Source of the DNA: Bacteroidota bacterium | Lineage (GTDB): Bacteria > Bacteroidota > Bacteroidia > Bacteroidales > Lentimicrobiaceae | Assembly: GCA_023441805.1 (NCBI GenBank) | Contig: JAEZNO010000002.1 | Span: forward strand, 62,001-126,000 | Reading direction: 5' to 3' | DNA length: 64,000 nucleotides | In this document: piece by piece, positions 44,299 to 53,574 of the stretch | How positions within the stretch are numbered: position 1 is the first letter of the stretch | Layout of the letters: each line of letters starts with the position of its first letter | The notes under the pieces: model-generated | Told to the model about the DNA's origin: nothing | The model's input: only the letters and a program-made list of their open reading frames with translations | The model's database searches: none | Position numbers and translations under genes: made by a program

Positions 44299-45291
44299 TT
44301 AATCCTTATCAAGTTTATATTTTGCAACATTCATTCCGAATTCCAGGTTCTTTGACCTTACCAGATCTTCAAGTTCTGTAAGTGATTTCTTTCCAAAATT
44401 CCTGAACTTCAACAAATCATTTTTATTATACGACACCAATTCGCCAAGTGTTTCTACATCCGCTGCTTTAAGACAGTTCAATGCTCTCACTGAAAGATCC
44501 ATGTCAACCAGTTTAGTCTTCAGAAGTTGACGAATATGTAATGAAGTTTCATCAAATTCATCATTAACAGTCTTTTCTTCCGAATCAATTGTAATCTTTT
44601 CGTCGGAGAAGAGCATAAAGTGGTGAATTAGAATACGTGCAGCTTCTCTAAGGGCATCTTTTGGTTTGATTGAACCGTCAGTTGTAATTTCCATGACTAA
44701 TTTTTCGTAGTCAGTTTTCTGTTCTACACGGAAATTTTCAATTGTGTACTTCACATTCTTAATTGGAGTGTGAATTGAGTCAATCGCAATAGTTCCAATT
44801 GCTGCGTTTTGGTTTTTATTTTCCTCAGCAGGAACATAGCCACGGCCTTTGTCTATTGTAAGATCAATAGTAAGTTTCACTGAAGGCTCCATATGGCAAA
44901 TTTCCACATCAGTATTGAGCACCTGGAATACTGATAGAAATTTATTTATATCTCCTGATTTAAAAGTATCCTGACCGGAAATAACTACTCTGATATGCTC
45001 GTTTGTTTCACTTTCAAGTAATCTTTTAAAGCGGATCTTTTTGAGATTCAGGATGATATCAGTAACATCCTCGACTACACCCTTGATTGAGGAGAATTCC
45101 ATATCCACTCCTTCAATCTTTACTGATGTAATTGCATATCCCTCAAGTGAGGAGAGGAGTATTCTCCTAAGGGCATTGCCGATAGTGATACCGAAACCCG
45201 GCTCTAATGGTCTGAATTCAAACACACCTTTAGAATCATCAGTTTCGATCATTATTACCTTTTCAGGCTTTTGAAATGCTAATATTGCCAT
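44299..45291 (-). CDS. rpoA: DNA-directed RNA polymerase subunit alpha
   Basis: 330 aa. The N-terminal dimerisation domain has FRPLEPGFGITIGNALRRILLSSLEGYA. The C-terminal domain (about 255-320) has LNCLKAADVETLGELVSYNKNDLLKFRNFGKKSL. Complete. It lies between rpsD and rplQ. Confidence 0.98.
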   Translation of the reverse strand: MAILAFQKPEKVIMIETDDSKGVFEFRPLEPGFGITIGNALRRILLSSLEGYAITSVKIEGVDMEFSSIKGVVEDVTDIILNLKKIRFKRLLESETNEHIRVVISGQDTFKSGDINKFLSVFQVLNTDVEICHMEPSVKLTIDLTIDKGRGYVPAEENKNQNAAIGTIAIDSIHTPIKNVKYTIENFRVEQKTDYEKLVMEITTDGSIKPKDALREAARILIHHFMLFSDEKITIDSEEKTVNDEFDETSLHIRQLLKTKLVDMDLSVRALNCLKAADVETLGELVSYNKNDLLKFRNFGKKSLTELEDLVRSKNLEFGMNVAKYKLDKD

Positions 45292-45334
45292 ATTATCTTC
45301 CTCTTGAGTAATAAATATTTTTTACCTGGAATTA

Positions 45335-45940
45335 TTATTTTGAATACAACTCGACGATGAGCTGCTCTTTAATATTTTCTGGAATATCCTCGCGAGCAGG
45401 AAGGCTAACCAACTTTCCGCTTAAGAGATTTAAATCCCACTCTAACCAAGGGTAACTATTGCGTTTTCCGGCTAAAGAATTCTGGATAATTTCAAGAGAT
45501 TTTGATTTCTCCCTAACTGCAATGATATCACCTATTTTTACCTCGTATGATGGAATGTTTACTACATTACCATTTACAGTAATATGGCGGTGAGAAACCA
45601 GTTGGCGTGATGCGTTCCTTGATGGTGCTATACCTAAACGGTAAACTATGTTATCAAGTCTGGTTTCTATTATCTGAAGTAATAATTCACCAGTAATACC
45701 ACTTTTGCGTGATGCTTTATGGAATGTGTTTTTAAACTGACGTTCCAGAATTCCATAAGTATATTTCGCTTTCTGCTTTTCCTGGAGCTGTGTTCCGTAT
45801 TCAGAAAGTTTCTTTCTTCTTTTTGAACTGCCATGCATTCCGGGAGCATAGTTCTTCTTCTCGAAATATTTATCCGGACCGTAGATTGGATCTTTAAACT
45901 TCCTTGCAATTTTGGTTTTTGGGCCTGTGTACCTAGCCAT
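45335..45940 (-). CDS. rpsD: Ribosomal protein S4
   Basis: 201 aa. It opens MARYTGPKTKIARKFKDP and has the S4 RNA-binding domain at about 92-155 (RLDNIVYRLGIAPSRNASRQLVSHRHI). It lacks the N-terminal zinc cysteines (zinc-free form). It nucleates 30S assembly and often represses the alpha operon. Confidence 0.97.
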   Translation of the reverse strand: MARYTGPKTKIARKFKDPIYGPDKYFEKKNYAPGMHGSSKRRKKLSEYGTQLQEKQKAKYTYGILERQFKNTFHKASRKSGITGELLLQIIETRLDNIVYRLGIAPSRNASRQLVSHRHITVNGNVVNIPSYEVKIGDIIAVREKSKSLEIIQNSLAGKRNSYPWLEWDLNLLSGKLVSLPAREDIPENIKEQLIVELYSK

Positions 45941-46039
45941 AATTACTTATCTTATTGTTTTATTTTGTTGTTTCTGTATCGCTGTACCCCACTCTTTCAA
46001 ACCATCAAGTAAGAATACAAATAGGGTTATCAGATAAAT

Positions 46040-46429
46040 TTATACCCTTCTCCTTTTTGGTGGACGACAACCATTGTGAGGCATTGGGGTTACATCCATA
46101 ATCTCGGTAACTTCTATACCTGAAGAGTGGATAGTCCTGATTGCTGACTCACGACCTGAACCAGGTCCTTTAACGAACACTTTCACCTTACGAAGTCCCA
46201 TGTCGTAAGCCACCTTTGAACAATCGGTAGCTGCCATCTGTGCTGCATACGGTGTGTTCTTTTTTGATCCCCTAAAACCCATCTTACCTGCGGATGCCCA
46301 ACTTATAACTTGTCCCGAATTATTGGTTAGTGAGATAATGATATTGTTAAAGGAAGCCGTTACATACGCATGGCCCATAGGATCAACCTTTACAACTTTC
46401 TTTTTTGATGTTTTAGCAACTTTTGCCAT
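46040..46429 (-). CDS. rpsK: Ribosomal protein S11
   Basis: 129 aa, full length. The central stretch FNNIIISLTNNSGQVISWASAGKMGFRGSKK and the C-terminal DVTPMPHNGCRPPKRRRV are both typical. It lies at the mRNA exit path of the 30S platform and forms part of the rpsM-rpsK-rpsD-rpoA-rplQ group. Confidence 0.97.
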   Translation of the reverse strand: MAKVAKTSKKKVVKVDPMGHAYVTASFNNIIISLTNNSGQVISWASAGKMGFRGSKKNTPYAAQMAATDCSKVAYDMGLRKVKVFVKGPGSGRESAIRTIHSSGIEVTEIMDVTPMPHNGCRPPKRRRV

Positions 46430-46475
46430 AACAGTTTTCTTTCTTTAGTTTAATTTATTGATCAAGAATCATTTC

Positions 46476-46856
46476 TTAACCTTTAGTCGCTTTCTTCTTG
46501 TTTGCAACAGTCTTTTTCTTTCCTTTTCGTGTTCTTGCATTATTCTTGGTGCTTTGTCCACGGACCGGCAATCCAAGACGGTGGCGAATACCACGGTAAC
46601 AACCTATGTCCATCAATCGCTTGATATTTGTTTGCAGCTCAGTACGTAACGCACCTTCCACTTTTATTTGGTCGCTAATGATATTACGAATAGCGTTCTG
46701 CTCATCATCATTCCAATCCTGGACTTTCTTATTGAGATCAATGCCAGCAGTGTGCAGAATTCTCTGAGCAGTGCTGCGACCTATACCATAAATGTAGGTT
46801 AGTCCTATTTCGCCTCTTTTGTTCTTGGGTATATCAATACCAGCAATACGTGCCAT
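46476..46856 (-). CDS. rpsM: Ribosomal protein S13
   Basis: 126 aa. It opens MARIAGIDIPKNKRGEIGLTYIYGIGRS and has the basic tail RHRLGLPVRGQSTKNNARTRKG, which contacts tRNA in the P site. It lies 29 bp after rpmJ. Confidence 0.97.
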   Translation of the reverse strand: MARIAGIDIPKNKRGEIGLTYIYGIGRSTAQRILHTAGIDLNKKVQDWNDDEQNAIRNIISDQIKVEGALRTELQTNIKRLMDIGCYRGIRHRLGLPVRGQSTKNNARTRKGKKKTVANKKKATKG

Positions 46857-46885
46857 ATATTGTTTATTATTGTGACGTTAATCAA

Positions 46886-47002
46886 TTATCCTTGTCTTTG
46901 TTTGTATTTAGGGTTCTTTTTGTTAATTATATATAACCTCCCCTTCCGTCTGACTATTTTACAGTCAGGTGTTCTTTTCTTAACAGATGCTCTTACTTTC
47001 AT
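46886..47002 (-). CDS. rpmJ: Ribosomal protein L36
   Basis: 38 aa: MKVRASVKKRTPDCKIVRRK, then a short tail ending NPKYKQRQG. Only one Cys (position 14) is left of the zinc ligands of the classical protein, so this is the zinc-independent form. It lies between infA (18-bp gap) and rpsM. Confidence 0.93.
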   Translation of the reverse strand: MKVRASVKKRTPDCKIVRRKGRLYIINKKNPKYKQRQG

Positions 47003-47020
47003 TTTAACAAGATGGTTTGT

Positions 47021-47239
47021 TTATTTGTATCTGAATATTATTCTTCCTTTTGTTAAGTCATATGGCGACATTTCAAGCTTTACTTTATCTCCGGGAAGAA
47101 TCTTTATGTAATGCATTCTCATCTTTCCTGAAATATGGGCTGTGATTATATGCCCGTTCTCGAGTTCAACACGGAACATGGCATTACCTAATGATTCGGT
47201 AACTGTTCCATCCTGTTCTATCGATATTTGTTTCGCCAT
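47021..47239 (-). CDS. infA: Translation initiation factor IF-1
   Basis: 72 aa S1-like OB fold: MAKQISIEQDGTVTESLGNAMFRVELENG, HISGKMRMHYIKILPGDKV, and SPYDLTKGRIIFRYK. It occupies the ribosomal A site during initiation. It lies 9 bp after map. Confidence 0.97.
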   Translation of the reverse strand: MAKQISIEQDGTVTESLGNAMFRVELENGHIITAHISGKMRMHYIKILPGDKVKLEMSPYDLTKGRIIFRYK

Positions 47240-47248
47240 TTATTGTTA

Positions 47249-48031
47249 TTAAATTTCTTTTTCACTTAGCACTTTCTCAATTTCTTCGAAAGATGATAAT
47301 ATCATCGGTTCACCTGTTGTTATTGCAATTTGATGCTCATAATGTGCCGAAGGCTGACTATCAGCTGTTCGTATAGTCCAACCATCCTTATCCTGTGAGA
47401 TGCTTCTCTTTCCAAGATTAATCATTGGCTCCACACAGATCACCAAACCGGGTCTTAGCATTATACCATTTCCTCTCCTTCCATAATTTGGAACATCGGG
47501 CCTTTCATGTAAGTTTTTTCCAATGCCATGACCTACTAACTCTCTGACCACCGAGTAACCAAATCCTTCAACATAAGTTTGAACTTCATAACCTATATTT
47601 CCAATCCGATTGCCTGCTTTGGCAGCTTTGATTCCCAGGTATAGTGATTCTTTTGTTCGTTGCATAAGCAACTTCTTTTCTTCGCTAACTATTCCAACAC
47701 CGAAGGAATATGCCGAATCACCATAATACCCATTCATAACTGTGCCACAATCAACCGAAACCAAATCTCCATCCTTAAGCTCATAGTTTCCGGGGATTCC
47801 ATGTACCACAACATCATTTACCGAAATACATAATGTTGCAGGATATCCATTATATCCCTTGAAAGCCGGCTTAGCATTGTGATCTCTGATAAACTCCTCT
47901 GCGACTTTATCCAGCTCACTTGTCTTAATACCGGGACGGATTAGCTTGGCTACTTCAGCCAGGGTTTTCCCAACAAGTAAAGAACTCTGTCTTATTAATT
48001 CAATTTCTTCCTTCGACTTATATGTGATCAT
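47249..48031 (-). CDS. map: Methionine aminopeptidase type I
   Basis: 260 aa from the ATG at 48031 (MITYKSKEEIELIRQSS). The open frame can also start at a GTG at 48049 that overlaps the secY stop. The metal ligands appear in VDCGTVMNGYYGDSAYSF, LVGHGIGKNLHERPDVPNYG, CVEPMINLG and EHQIAITTGEP. It removes the initiator Met from nascent chains. Confidence 0.96.
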   Translation of the reverse strand: MITYKSKEEIELIRQSSLLVGKTLAEVAKLIRPGIKTSELDKVAEEFIRDHNAKPAFKGYNGYPATLCISVNDVVVHGIPGNYELKDGDLVSVDCGTVMNGYYGDSAYSFGVGIVSEEKKLLMQRTKESLYLGIKAAKAGNRIGNIGYEVQTYVEGFGYSVVRELVGHGIGKNLHERPDVPNYGRRGNGIMLRPGLVICVEPMINLGKRSISQDKDGWTIRTADSQPSAHYEHQIAITTGEPMILSSFEEIEKVLSEKEI

Positions 48032-48045
48032 GCTATGATTTATTA

Positions 48046-49401
48046 TCACATGCTGACCGAAGATCTTCCTTTTATGCGGCCTGATTTGGTTAAACCTTCA
48101 TAGTGACGCATCAATAAGTGACTCTCGATCTGTTGCAGAGTATCAAGCACAACACCAACCAAAATCAGCAATGAAGTGCCTCCATAAAAATTAGCAAACT
48201 GTGAAGTTACACCCATCTGACCAATAATGGCCGGCATAATTGCTACAAAAGCTAAGAAAATAGATCCCGGAAGTGTAATTCTTGACATTATTTGATCGAT
48301 AAACTCAGCTGTTTTCTTACCTGGTTTTACACCCGGTATAAAACCATTGTTTTTCTTCATATCCTCTGCCATCTGATTTGGATTGATCGTGATAGCTGTA
48401 TAGAAATAGGTGAAAACAATGATTAGCAATGCAAATACAAAATTATACCAAAATCCATTAACATTTGTAAAAGTAGCTGCAAATCCTGTCAATGCTTCTG
48501 ATTGAGCAAATCCTGCCAGGGTTAATGGTAAGAACATAATTGCCTGTGCGAAGATAATTGGCATAACACCGGCAGCATTCACTTTAAGTGGAATATACTG
48601 ACGAACACCACCATATTGCTTATTTCCAACTATTCGCTTTGCGTACTGTACAGGTATTTTACGTGTACCCTGTACAAGTAAAATACTTACTAGAATTACG
48701 CCTATCAACACTGCCAGCTCAACAATGAAAATTACAAGACCTCCACCTTTCTGTTCCATTCTTGAAACTAACTCGCCAAAGAGAGCAAAAGGTAACCTGG
48801 CTATAATACCAATCATAATGATGAGTGATATACCATTACCAATACCCTTGTCAGTAATTCTCTCACCTAACCACATTACGAATAATGTACCTGATACCAG
48901 AATGATTACTGAGGATACCCAGAAGAAGGTTCCCGGAGTAGACACAGCAGGATCAAATGGAGATATCGCCTGATTAGGTAACTGAGAAATCAGGTTAGCT
49001 ATATAAGCCGGGGCCTGAAATCCTGTTATAATAACAGTAAGATATCGTGTTATCTGGTTGATCTTCTTTCTTCCGCTCTCACCCTCTTTCTGTAACTTCT
49101 GGAAATAAGGTATTGCCATACCGAGCAACTGAACAACGATAGATGCCGAGATATACGGCATAATACCGAGTGCGAAGATCGATGCATTCGAGAATGCACC
49201 CCCTGAAAACATATTAAGCAATCCCAGCAATCCTCCACTTGTTTGGCTCTGAAGTGTGGCTAACTGATTAGGATCTATCCCCGGCAGTGTCACATATGAT
49301 CCAAACCTGTAGATAAGAATAATACCGAGAGTGTAGGTAATACGCTTACGAAGATCATCGATCTTGTATATATTTCTTAATGTTTGAATTAGTCTTTTCA
49401 T
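48046..49401 (-). CDS. secY: Preprotein translocase subunit SecY
   Basis: 451 aa with ten membrane helices. Recognisable segments are IYRFGSYVTLPGIDP, GIMPYISASIVVQLL and WLGERITDKGIGNGISLIIM. The C-terminal cytoplasmic tail carries LLMRHYEGLTKSGRIKGR. It forms the protein-conducting channel with SecE (17090-17287). It lies between rplO (7-bp gap) and map. Confidence 0.98.
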   Translation of the reverse strand: MKRLIQTLRNIYKIDDLRKRITYTLGIILIYRFGSYVTLPGIDPNQLATLQSQTSGGLLGLLNMFSGGAFSNASIFALGIMPYISASIVVQLLGMAIPYFQKLQKEGESGRKKINQITRYLTVIITGFQAPAYIANLISQLPNQAISPFDPAVSTPGTFFWVSSVIILVSGTLFVMWLGERITDKGIGNGISLIIMIGIIARLPFALFGELVSRMEQKGGGLVIFIVELAVLIGVILVSILLVQGTRKIPVQYAKRIVGNKQYGGVRQYIPLKVNAAGVMPIIFAQAIMFLPLTLAGFAQSEALTGFAATFTNVNGFWYNFVFALLIIVFTYFYTAITINPNQMAEDMKKNNGFIPGVKPGKKTAEFIDQIMSRITLPGSIFLAFVAIMPAIIGQMGVTSQFANFYGGTSLLILVGVVLDTLQQIESHLLMRHYEGLTKSGRIKGRSSVSM

Positions 49402-49408
49402 CTAGGGT

Positions 49409-49855
49409 TTAGATTTTAGTAGCCTGACCACCTGTGGATTCAATAGCTTTAGCTGCTCCTGCAGAAAATGCATGAGCTTTTACTTCAACTTTTGCTGTCA
49501 ATTCGCCCCTGCCTAAGATTTTTATCCTATCATTCTTTGAGGCAATTCCGCGTTCAATTAATGTATCAACATCAATAACTTCAAGATTATGCTTAGTTGC
49601 TAATGCTTGAATTACGTCAAGGTTGATGCTACGATATTCAACACGATTGATATTCTTGAAACCATATTTTGGTAAACGCCTGTAGATTGGCATCTGACCA
49701 CCTTCAAAACCTACTTTCCTACTGTAACCGGCTCTCGACTTAGCACCCTTATGTCCACGTGTGGAAGTGCCACCGCGACCTGAGCCTTGTCCGCGCGCAA
49801 TTCTCTTTCTGTTCTTTGTTGAACCTGCAGCCGGTTGAAGATTACTTAAATCCAT
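49409..49855 (-). CDS. rplO: Ribosomal protein L15
   Basis: 148 aa. The N-terminal Gly/Arg-rich RNA-binding tail is GRGGTSTRGHKGAKSRAG, followed by a globular domain ending in AGAAKAIESTGGQ. It lies 27 bp after rpmD. Confidence 0.97.
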   Translation of the reverse strand: MDLSNLQPAAGSTKNRKRIARGQGSGRGGTSTRGHKGAKSRAGYSRKVGFEGGQMPIYRRLPKYGFKNINRVEYRSINLDVIQALATKHNLEVIDVDTLIERGIASKNDRIKILGRGELTAKVEVKAHAFSAGAAKAIESTGGQATKI

Positions 49856-49882
49856 AATATCTTTCAGTTTACTAGTTGTAAA

Positions 49883-50062
49883 TTAAATTTCTTCTACTTT
49901 GAGCAAATGATTTATGCTGGCAATCATACCCTCTACCTGAGGTGTTGCTTCCAACTCAACAGGACGGTTCATCTTCCTAATTCCCAATGCTCTCAAAGTC
50001 CTCTTCTGACGTTCGGGTTGCTTAATACCACTTTTTATCTGTGTAACTCTTACTTTTTTCAT
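49883..50062 (-). CDS. rpmD: Ribosomal protein L30
   Basis: 59 aa. It opens MKKVRVTQIKSGIKQPERQK and continues TLRALGIRKMNRPVE, the diagnostic L30 core, ending in INHLLKVEEI. It lies between rpsE (26-bp gap) and rplO, the standard spc-operon position. Confidence 0.95.
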   Translation of the reverse strand: MKKVRVTQIKSGIKQPERQKRTLRALGIRKMNRPVELEATPQVEGMIASINHLLKVEEI

Positions 50063-50088
50063 GTCGGTAACTGTTTTTTCGGTTACTA

Positions 50089-50607
50089 TTAACCGTTAAA
50101 TACTTTGTTAAGATCAACACCACGCAGTTGAGCTACTGTATAAGCATCACGCATGTTTACTAAGGCATCGATGGTTGCTTTAACTACACTGTGTGGGTTA
50201 GAGGAACCTTTTGACTTAGCAAGTACGTCTCTTACTCCAACACTTTCCAGAACAGCACGCATAGCACCACCTGCGATTACACCGGTACCTGGTGTTGCGG
50301 GTTTTAGAAATACGAGTGCTCCACCGTATTTACCAAGTTGTTCGTGAGGAATTGTGCCCTTTAAAACCGGTACTTTAACCAGGTTCTTCTTAGCGTCATC
50401 CACTCCTTTGGCAATAGCGGCAGTAACTTCCTTGGCCTTTCCCAGTCCATATCCTACCACTCCATTCTCATTACCTACTACAACGATGGCTGAGAAACTG
50501 AAGGTTCTACCCCCCTTAGTAACCTTGGTTACCCTTTGAATACTTACCAAGCGGTCTTTAAATTCTATCTCGCTGGATTTTACTCTCTTAATATTTGTGT
50601 TTGCCAT
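50089..50607 (-). CDS. rpsE: Ribosomal protein S5
   Basis: 172 aa. The double-stranded RNA-binding N-terminal domain (FKDRLVSIQRVTKVTKGGRTFSFSA) and C-terminal domain (GTGVIAGGAMRAVLESVGVRDVLAKS) are complete. S5 acts in decoding fidelity. It lies 5 bp after rplR. Confidence 0.97.
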   Translation of the reverse strand: MANTNIKRVKSSEIEFKDRLVSIQRVTKVTKGGRTFSFSAIVVVGNENGVVGYGLGKAKEVTAAIAKGVDDAKKNLVKVPVLKGTIPHEQLGKYGGALVFLKPATPGTGVIAGGAMRAVLESVGVRDVLAKSKGSSNPHSVVKATIDALVNMRDAYTVAQLRGVDLNKVFNG

Positions 50608-50612
50608 TTGCG

Positions 50613-50975
50613 TTAAAATTTAAGGCCTCCTTCTCTGGCCGCTTCAGCTAATGATTTGATTCTACCATGGTATAAGTAACCGTTGCGGTCGAACACTACT
50701 TTTTCAATACCGGCTTCAATTGCTTTCTTTGCAATCAGTTGCCCTACCAATTTAGCTTGTTCAATTTTAGCAACAGGGTTTCCTGATATCTCAGGAATTA
50801 ATGACGATGCAGAAACAATTGTTTTACCTTCCAGGTCATTAATGATCTGAGCATAAATCTGTTTATTGCTTCTGAATACTGTCAACCTTGGCTGGTCAGG
50901 ACTTCCGAAAACTACCTTGCGAATCCTGAGTTTTATCCTTTGCCTTCTGTATTCTTTTCTGTTCTTAATAGCCAT
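50613..50975 (-). CDS. rplR: Ribosomal protein L18
   Basis: 120 aa. A basic N-terminus (KNRKEYRRQRIKLRIRKVV) is followed by PRLTVFRSNKQIYAQIINDLEG and FDRNGYLYHGRIKSLAEAAREGGLKF. It binds 5S rRNA with L5 and L25. Confidence 0.97.
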   Translation of the reverse strand: MAIKNRKEYRRQRIKLRIRKVVFGSPDQPRLTVFRSNKQIYAQIINDLEGKTIVSASSLIPEISGNPVAKIEQAKLVGQLIAKKAIEAGIEKVVFDRNGYLYHGRIKSLAEAAREGGLKF

Positions 50976-51026
50976 CCTGCATTAGGAATTTTGCTCCGGT
51001 TCTTTCCGGAACGGGTTATTTAAATA

Positions 51027-51584
51027 TTATTTTTCAGATGCTGATTTTCCTGCTTTCTTCTTCACAACTTCACCCATAAAGCGGATACCTTTTCCTTTAT
51101 ATGGCTCAGGTTTACGCAATGATCTTATCTTAGCAGCAACTTGCCCGATTAACTGCTTGTCAAATGATGTGAGTGTGATAGTTGGGTTCTTTCCTCTTTC
51201 AGCTGCAGTTGCTACTGAAACTTCCTGAGGCATTTCAAAAAAGATACTGTGTGAATATCCAAGTGCAAGCTCTAAAACATTATTCACTGCAGTTGCTTTG
51301 TAACCTACACCAACCAGCTCTTGAGTAATAGTGAATCCTTCTGATACACCTTTTATCATATTTGCCAGAAGTGACCTGTACAAACCATGCTTTGATCTTG
51401 TGTCTTGTTCTTCATTAGCACGTTTAACTGTCAAATGGCCATTCTCAATCTCTATTGTAATTGACGGAGAAAGCTTTTGGGTCAGTGTTCCTAATTTACC
51501 TTTAACAGTCACTGTGTTATCCTCTGCAACTGTTACCTGAACACCGGCAGGAAGAACAATGGGTAATTTTCCTATTCTTGACAT
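51027..51584 (-). CDS. rplF: Ribosomal protein L6
   Basis: 185 aa from the ATG at 51584 (MSRIGKLPIVLPAGV). AGGAG about nine bases upstream is a rare visible ribosome-binding site and supports this start over a GTG at 51617. The C-terminal KPEPYKGKGIRFMGEVVKKKAGK is diagnostic. It lies 17 bp after rpsH. Confidence 0.97.
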   Translation of the reverse strand: MSRIGKLPIVLPAGVQVTVAEDNTVTVKGKLGTLTQKLSPSITIEIENGHLTVKRANEEQDTRSKHGLYRSLLANMIKGVSEGFTITQELVGVGYKATAVNNVLELALGYSHSIFFEMPQEVSVATAAERGKNPTITLTSFDKQLIGQVAAKIRSLRKPEPYKGKGIRFMGEVVKKKAGKSASEK

Positions 51585-51601
51585 TGTGAATTCTCCTTTG
51601 T

Positions 51602-52000
51602 TTAGCTTACGTAACACAATACTTCGCCACCAATATGAAGCTGACGTGCTTCTTTGTCGGTCATCAGACCCTGGCTGGTTGATAATATTGCAACACCCAA
51701 TCCATTCAGTACGCGTGGAAGTTCATCTGAACTTGCATAGCGGCGTAAACCGGGTTTGCTGACTCTCTCAAGTTTGCTGATGGCCGGTACTTTTGTTACC
51801 GGATGATACTTCAAGGCAATTTTTATTATACCCGGGATAGTCTCATCTTCAAACTTGTAGTTTAAAATGTAACCCTTATCAAACAATATCTTGGTGATTT
51901 CCTTCTTTATATTTGAAGATGGGATCTCCACGATACGATGGTTGGCCATCACGGCGTTCCTTAAACGGGTTAGGTAATCTGCTATAGGATCTGTTACCAT
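51602..52000 (-). CDS. rpsH: Ribosomal protein S8
   Basis: 132 aa. It opens VTDPIADYLTRLRNAVMANH and has the C-terminal LNGLGVAILSTSQGLMTDKEARQ and GGEVLCYVS. It binds the central domain of 16S rRNA and, in E. coli, represses the spc operon. Confidence 0.97.
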   Translation of the reverse strand: MVTDPIADYLTRLRNAVMANHRIVEIPSSNIKKEITKILFDKGYILNYKFEDETIPGIIKIALKYHPVTKVPAISKLERVSKPGLRRYASSDELPRVLNGLGVAILSTSQGLMTDKEARQLHIGGEVLCYVS

Positions 52001-52036
52001 TTTATCCTCTAATATTATTGTTTCTAATTCTTTTAA

Positions 52037-52306
52037 TTACCAGCTTGCTTTCTTTACTCCCGGAATCTCACCCTTTAAAGCCATAAACCTGAAGTTAATA
52101 CGAGAGATTCCAAACTGACGCATATACCCTTTTGGGCGACCGGTCATCTTACAACGATTGTGTAATCTTACCGGAGATGCATTCTTCGGCAGTTTCTGTA
52201 ATCCGATAAAATCACCGGCTTCCTTAAGTTCTGCGCGTTTAGCTGCATATTTGGCAACAAGACGTTCTCTTTTACGTTCTCTTGCTTTGATCGATTCTTT
52301 TGCCAT
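52037..52306 (-). CDS. rpsN: Ribosomal protein S14
   Basis: 89 aa from the ATG at 52306 (MAKESIKARERKRERLV). An upstream in-frame start inside the rplE end is less likely. The core KNASPVRLHNRCKMTGRPKG and C-terminal GEIPGVKKASW are typical. It has a single Cys, so it is the zinc-free type. It lies 1 bp after the rplE stop. Confidence 0.96.
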   Translation of the reverse strand: MAKESIKARERKRERLVAKYAAKRAELKEAGDFIGLQKLPKNASPVRLHNRCKMTGRPKGYMRQFGISRINFRFMALKGEIPGVKKASW

Positions 52307-52307
52307 A

Positions 52308-52865
52308 TTATTGTTTCTGATTTTTAAAGGGTAAACCAAATTCTTTCATCAATGCCAGACACTCCTGATCATTGCGGGCTGTTGTTACGAATGTAATATC
52401 CATTCCGTTGATTTTAGCAACTTTATCCATCTGGATCTCAGGAAATATAATCTGTTCCGTAACTCCAAGGGTGTAATTGCCACGTCCGTCAAATCCTTTT
52501 TCATTTATTCCACGGAAGTCTCTGACACGAGGAATAGCAACTGATACCAAACGATCCAGAAATTCATACATCCTGTCACCGCGAAGGGTTACCCTTACTC
52601 CGATAGGCATACCCTTACGAAGTTTGAAGTTAGATATATCTTTTCTTGATTTAGTAGCAACTGCCTTCTGCCCTGTGATGGCGGTAAGCTCATTCACTCC
52701 TGCATCAACTAATTTCTTATCTGCAATAGCTGTCCCCAATCCTTGATTGATGCAAATCTTCATCAGTTTAGGAACCTGCATTATTGTCTTATACTTGAAC
52801 TGTTCGGTGAGTGCCGGAACAATTTCAGCGGTATATTTATCTTTTAAGCGTGGTGAATAGTTCAT
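52308..52865 (-). CDS. rplE: Ribosomal protein L5
   Basis: 185 aa. Diagnostic segments are KICINQGLGTAIADKK, RDFRGINEKGFDGRGNYTLGV and DITFVTTARNDQECLALMKEFGLPF. It binds 5S rRNA. Its start shares one base with the rplX stop (TAATG). Confidence 0.97.
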   Translation of the reverse strand: MNYSPRLKDKYTAEIVPALTEQFKYKTIMQVPKLMKICINQGLGTAIADKKLVDAGVNELTAITGQKAVATKSRKDISNFKLRKGMPIGVRVTLRGDRMYEFLDRLVSVAIPRVRDFRGINEKGFDGRGNYTLGVTEQIIFPEIQMDKVAKINGMDITFVTTARNDQECLALMKEFGLPFKNQKQ

Positions 52866-53188
52866 TATTTAATTACCTCCCCCGACTTTTTTGAAAAACG
52901 TACTGATTTATTAGTTTTGGGATCAATCTTACGGCCTACTTTGGTAGGTTTGCCCGTATTGTCAACCAACATAAGGTTTGAGATATGTATACCGGCCTCT
53001 TTCTTAACAATTCCACCCTTTGTATTCTTGGCATTGGGTTTAGTGTTCTTTGACATAAGGTTAACACCCTCAACAATGGCATATAAATTTTCAGTATCCA
53101 CTTCAAGGACCTTACCCTGCTTACCTTTTGAGTCGCCGGCAATAACCTTCACATTGTCGCCTTTTTTGATATTTAATTTTGTGCTCAT
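52865..53188 (-). CDS. rplX: Ribosomal protein L24
   Basis: 107 aa with a KOW motif at about 8-35 (KGDNVKVIAGDSKGKQGKVLEVD), then NLMSKNTKPNAKNTKGGIVKKEAGIH. It is an early assembly initiator of the 50S subunit. It lies 15 bp after rplN. Confidence 0.97.
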   Translation of the reverse strand: MSTKLNIKKGDNVKVIAGDSKGKQGKVLEVDTENLYAIVEGVNLMSKNTKPNAKNTKGGIVKKEAGIHISNLMLVDNTGKPTKVGRKIDPKTNKSVRFSKKSGEVIK

Positions 53189-53203
53189 AGTTTGATAGGT
53201 CAG

Positions 53204-53572
53204 TTACAGCACTTCAGGTGCCAATGAAACAATCTTCATGTATTGCTTTTCACGAAGCTCGCGAGCAACAGGGCCAAAGATACGGGTACCTGTCATTTCA
53301 CCGGCATTATTTAGCAATACTACCGCATTATCGTCAAATCTGATATAAGATCCATCATTGCGGCGAATTTCTTTTGTAGTTCTTACTACCACTGCCTTAG
53401 CTACCGTTCCTTTTTTTATGTTTCCTGAAGGAAGAGCATTTTTAACGGTGACGACGATTTTATCGCCAATAGAGGCATATTTTTTACGGGTTCCACCCAG
53501 GACCCGGATGCACAGAACTTCTTTAGCTCCGCTGTTATCAGCAACCGTAAGTCGTGATTCCTGTTGTATCAT
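53204..53572 (-). CDS. rplN: Ribosomal protein L14
   Basis: 122 aa, full length. It opens MIQQESRLTVADNSGAKEVLCIRVLGG, and the central YIRFDDNAVVLLNNAGEMTGTRIFGPV and tail MKIVSLAPEVL are canonical. It lies 2 bp after rpsQ. Confidence 0.97.
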   Translation of the reverse strand: MIQQESRLTVADNSGAKEVLCIRVLGGTRKKYASIGDKIVVTVKNALPSGNIKKGTVAKAVVVRTTKEIRRNDGSYIRFDDNAVVLLNNAGEMTGTRIFGPVARELREKQYMKIVSLAPEVL

Positions 53573-53574
53573 AA

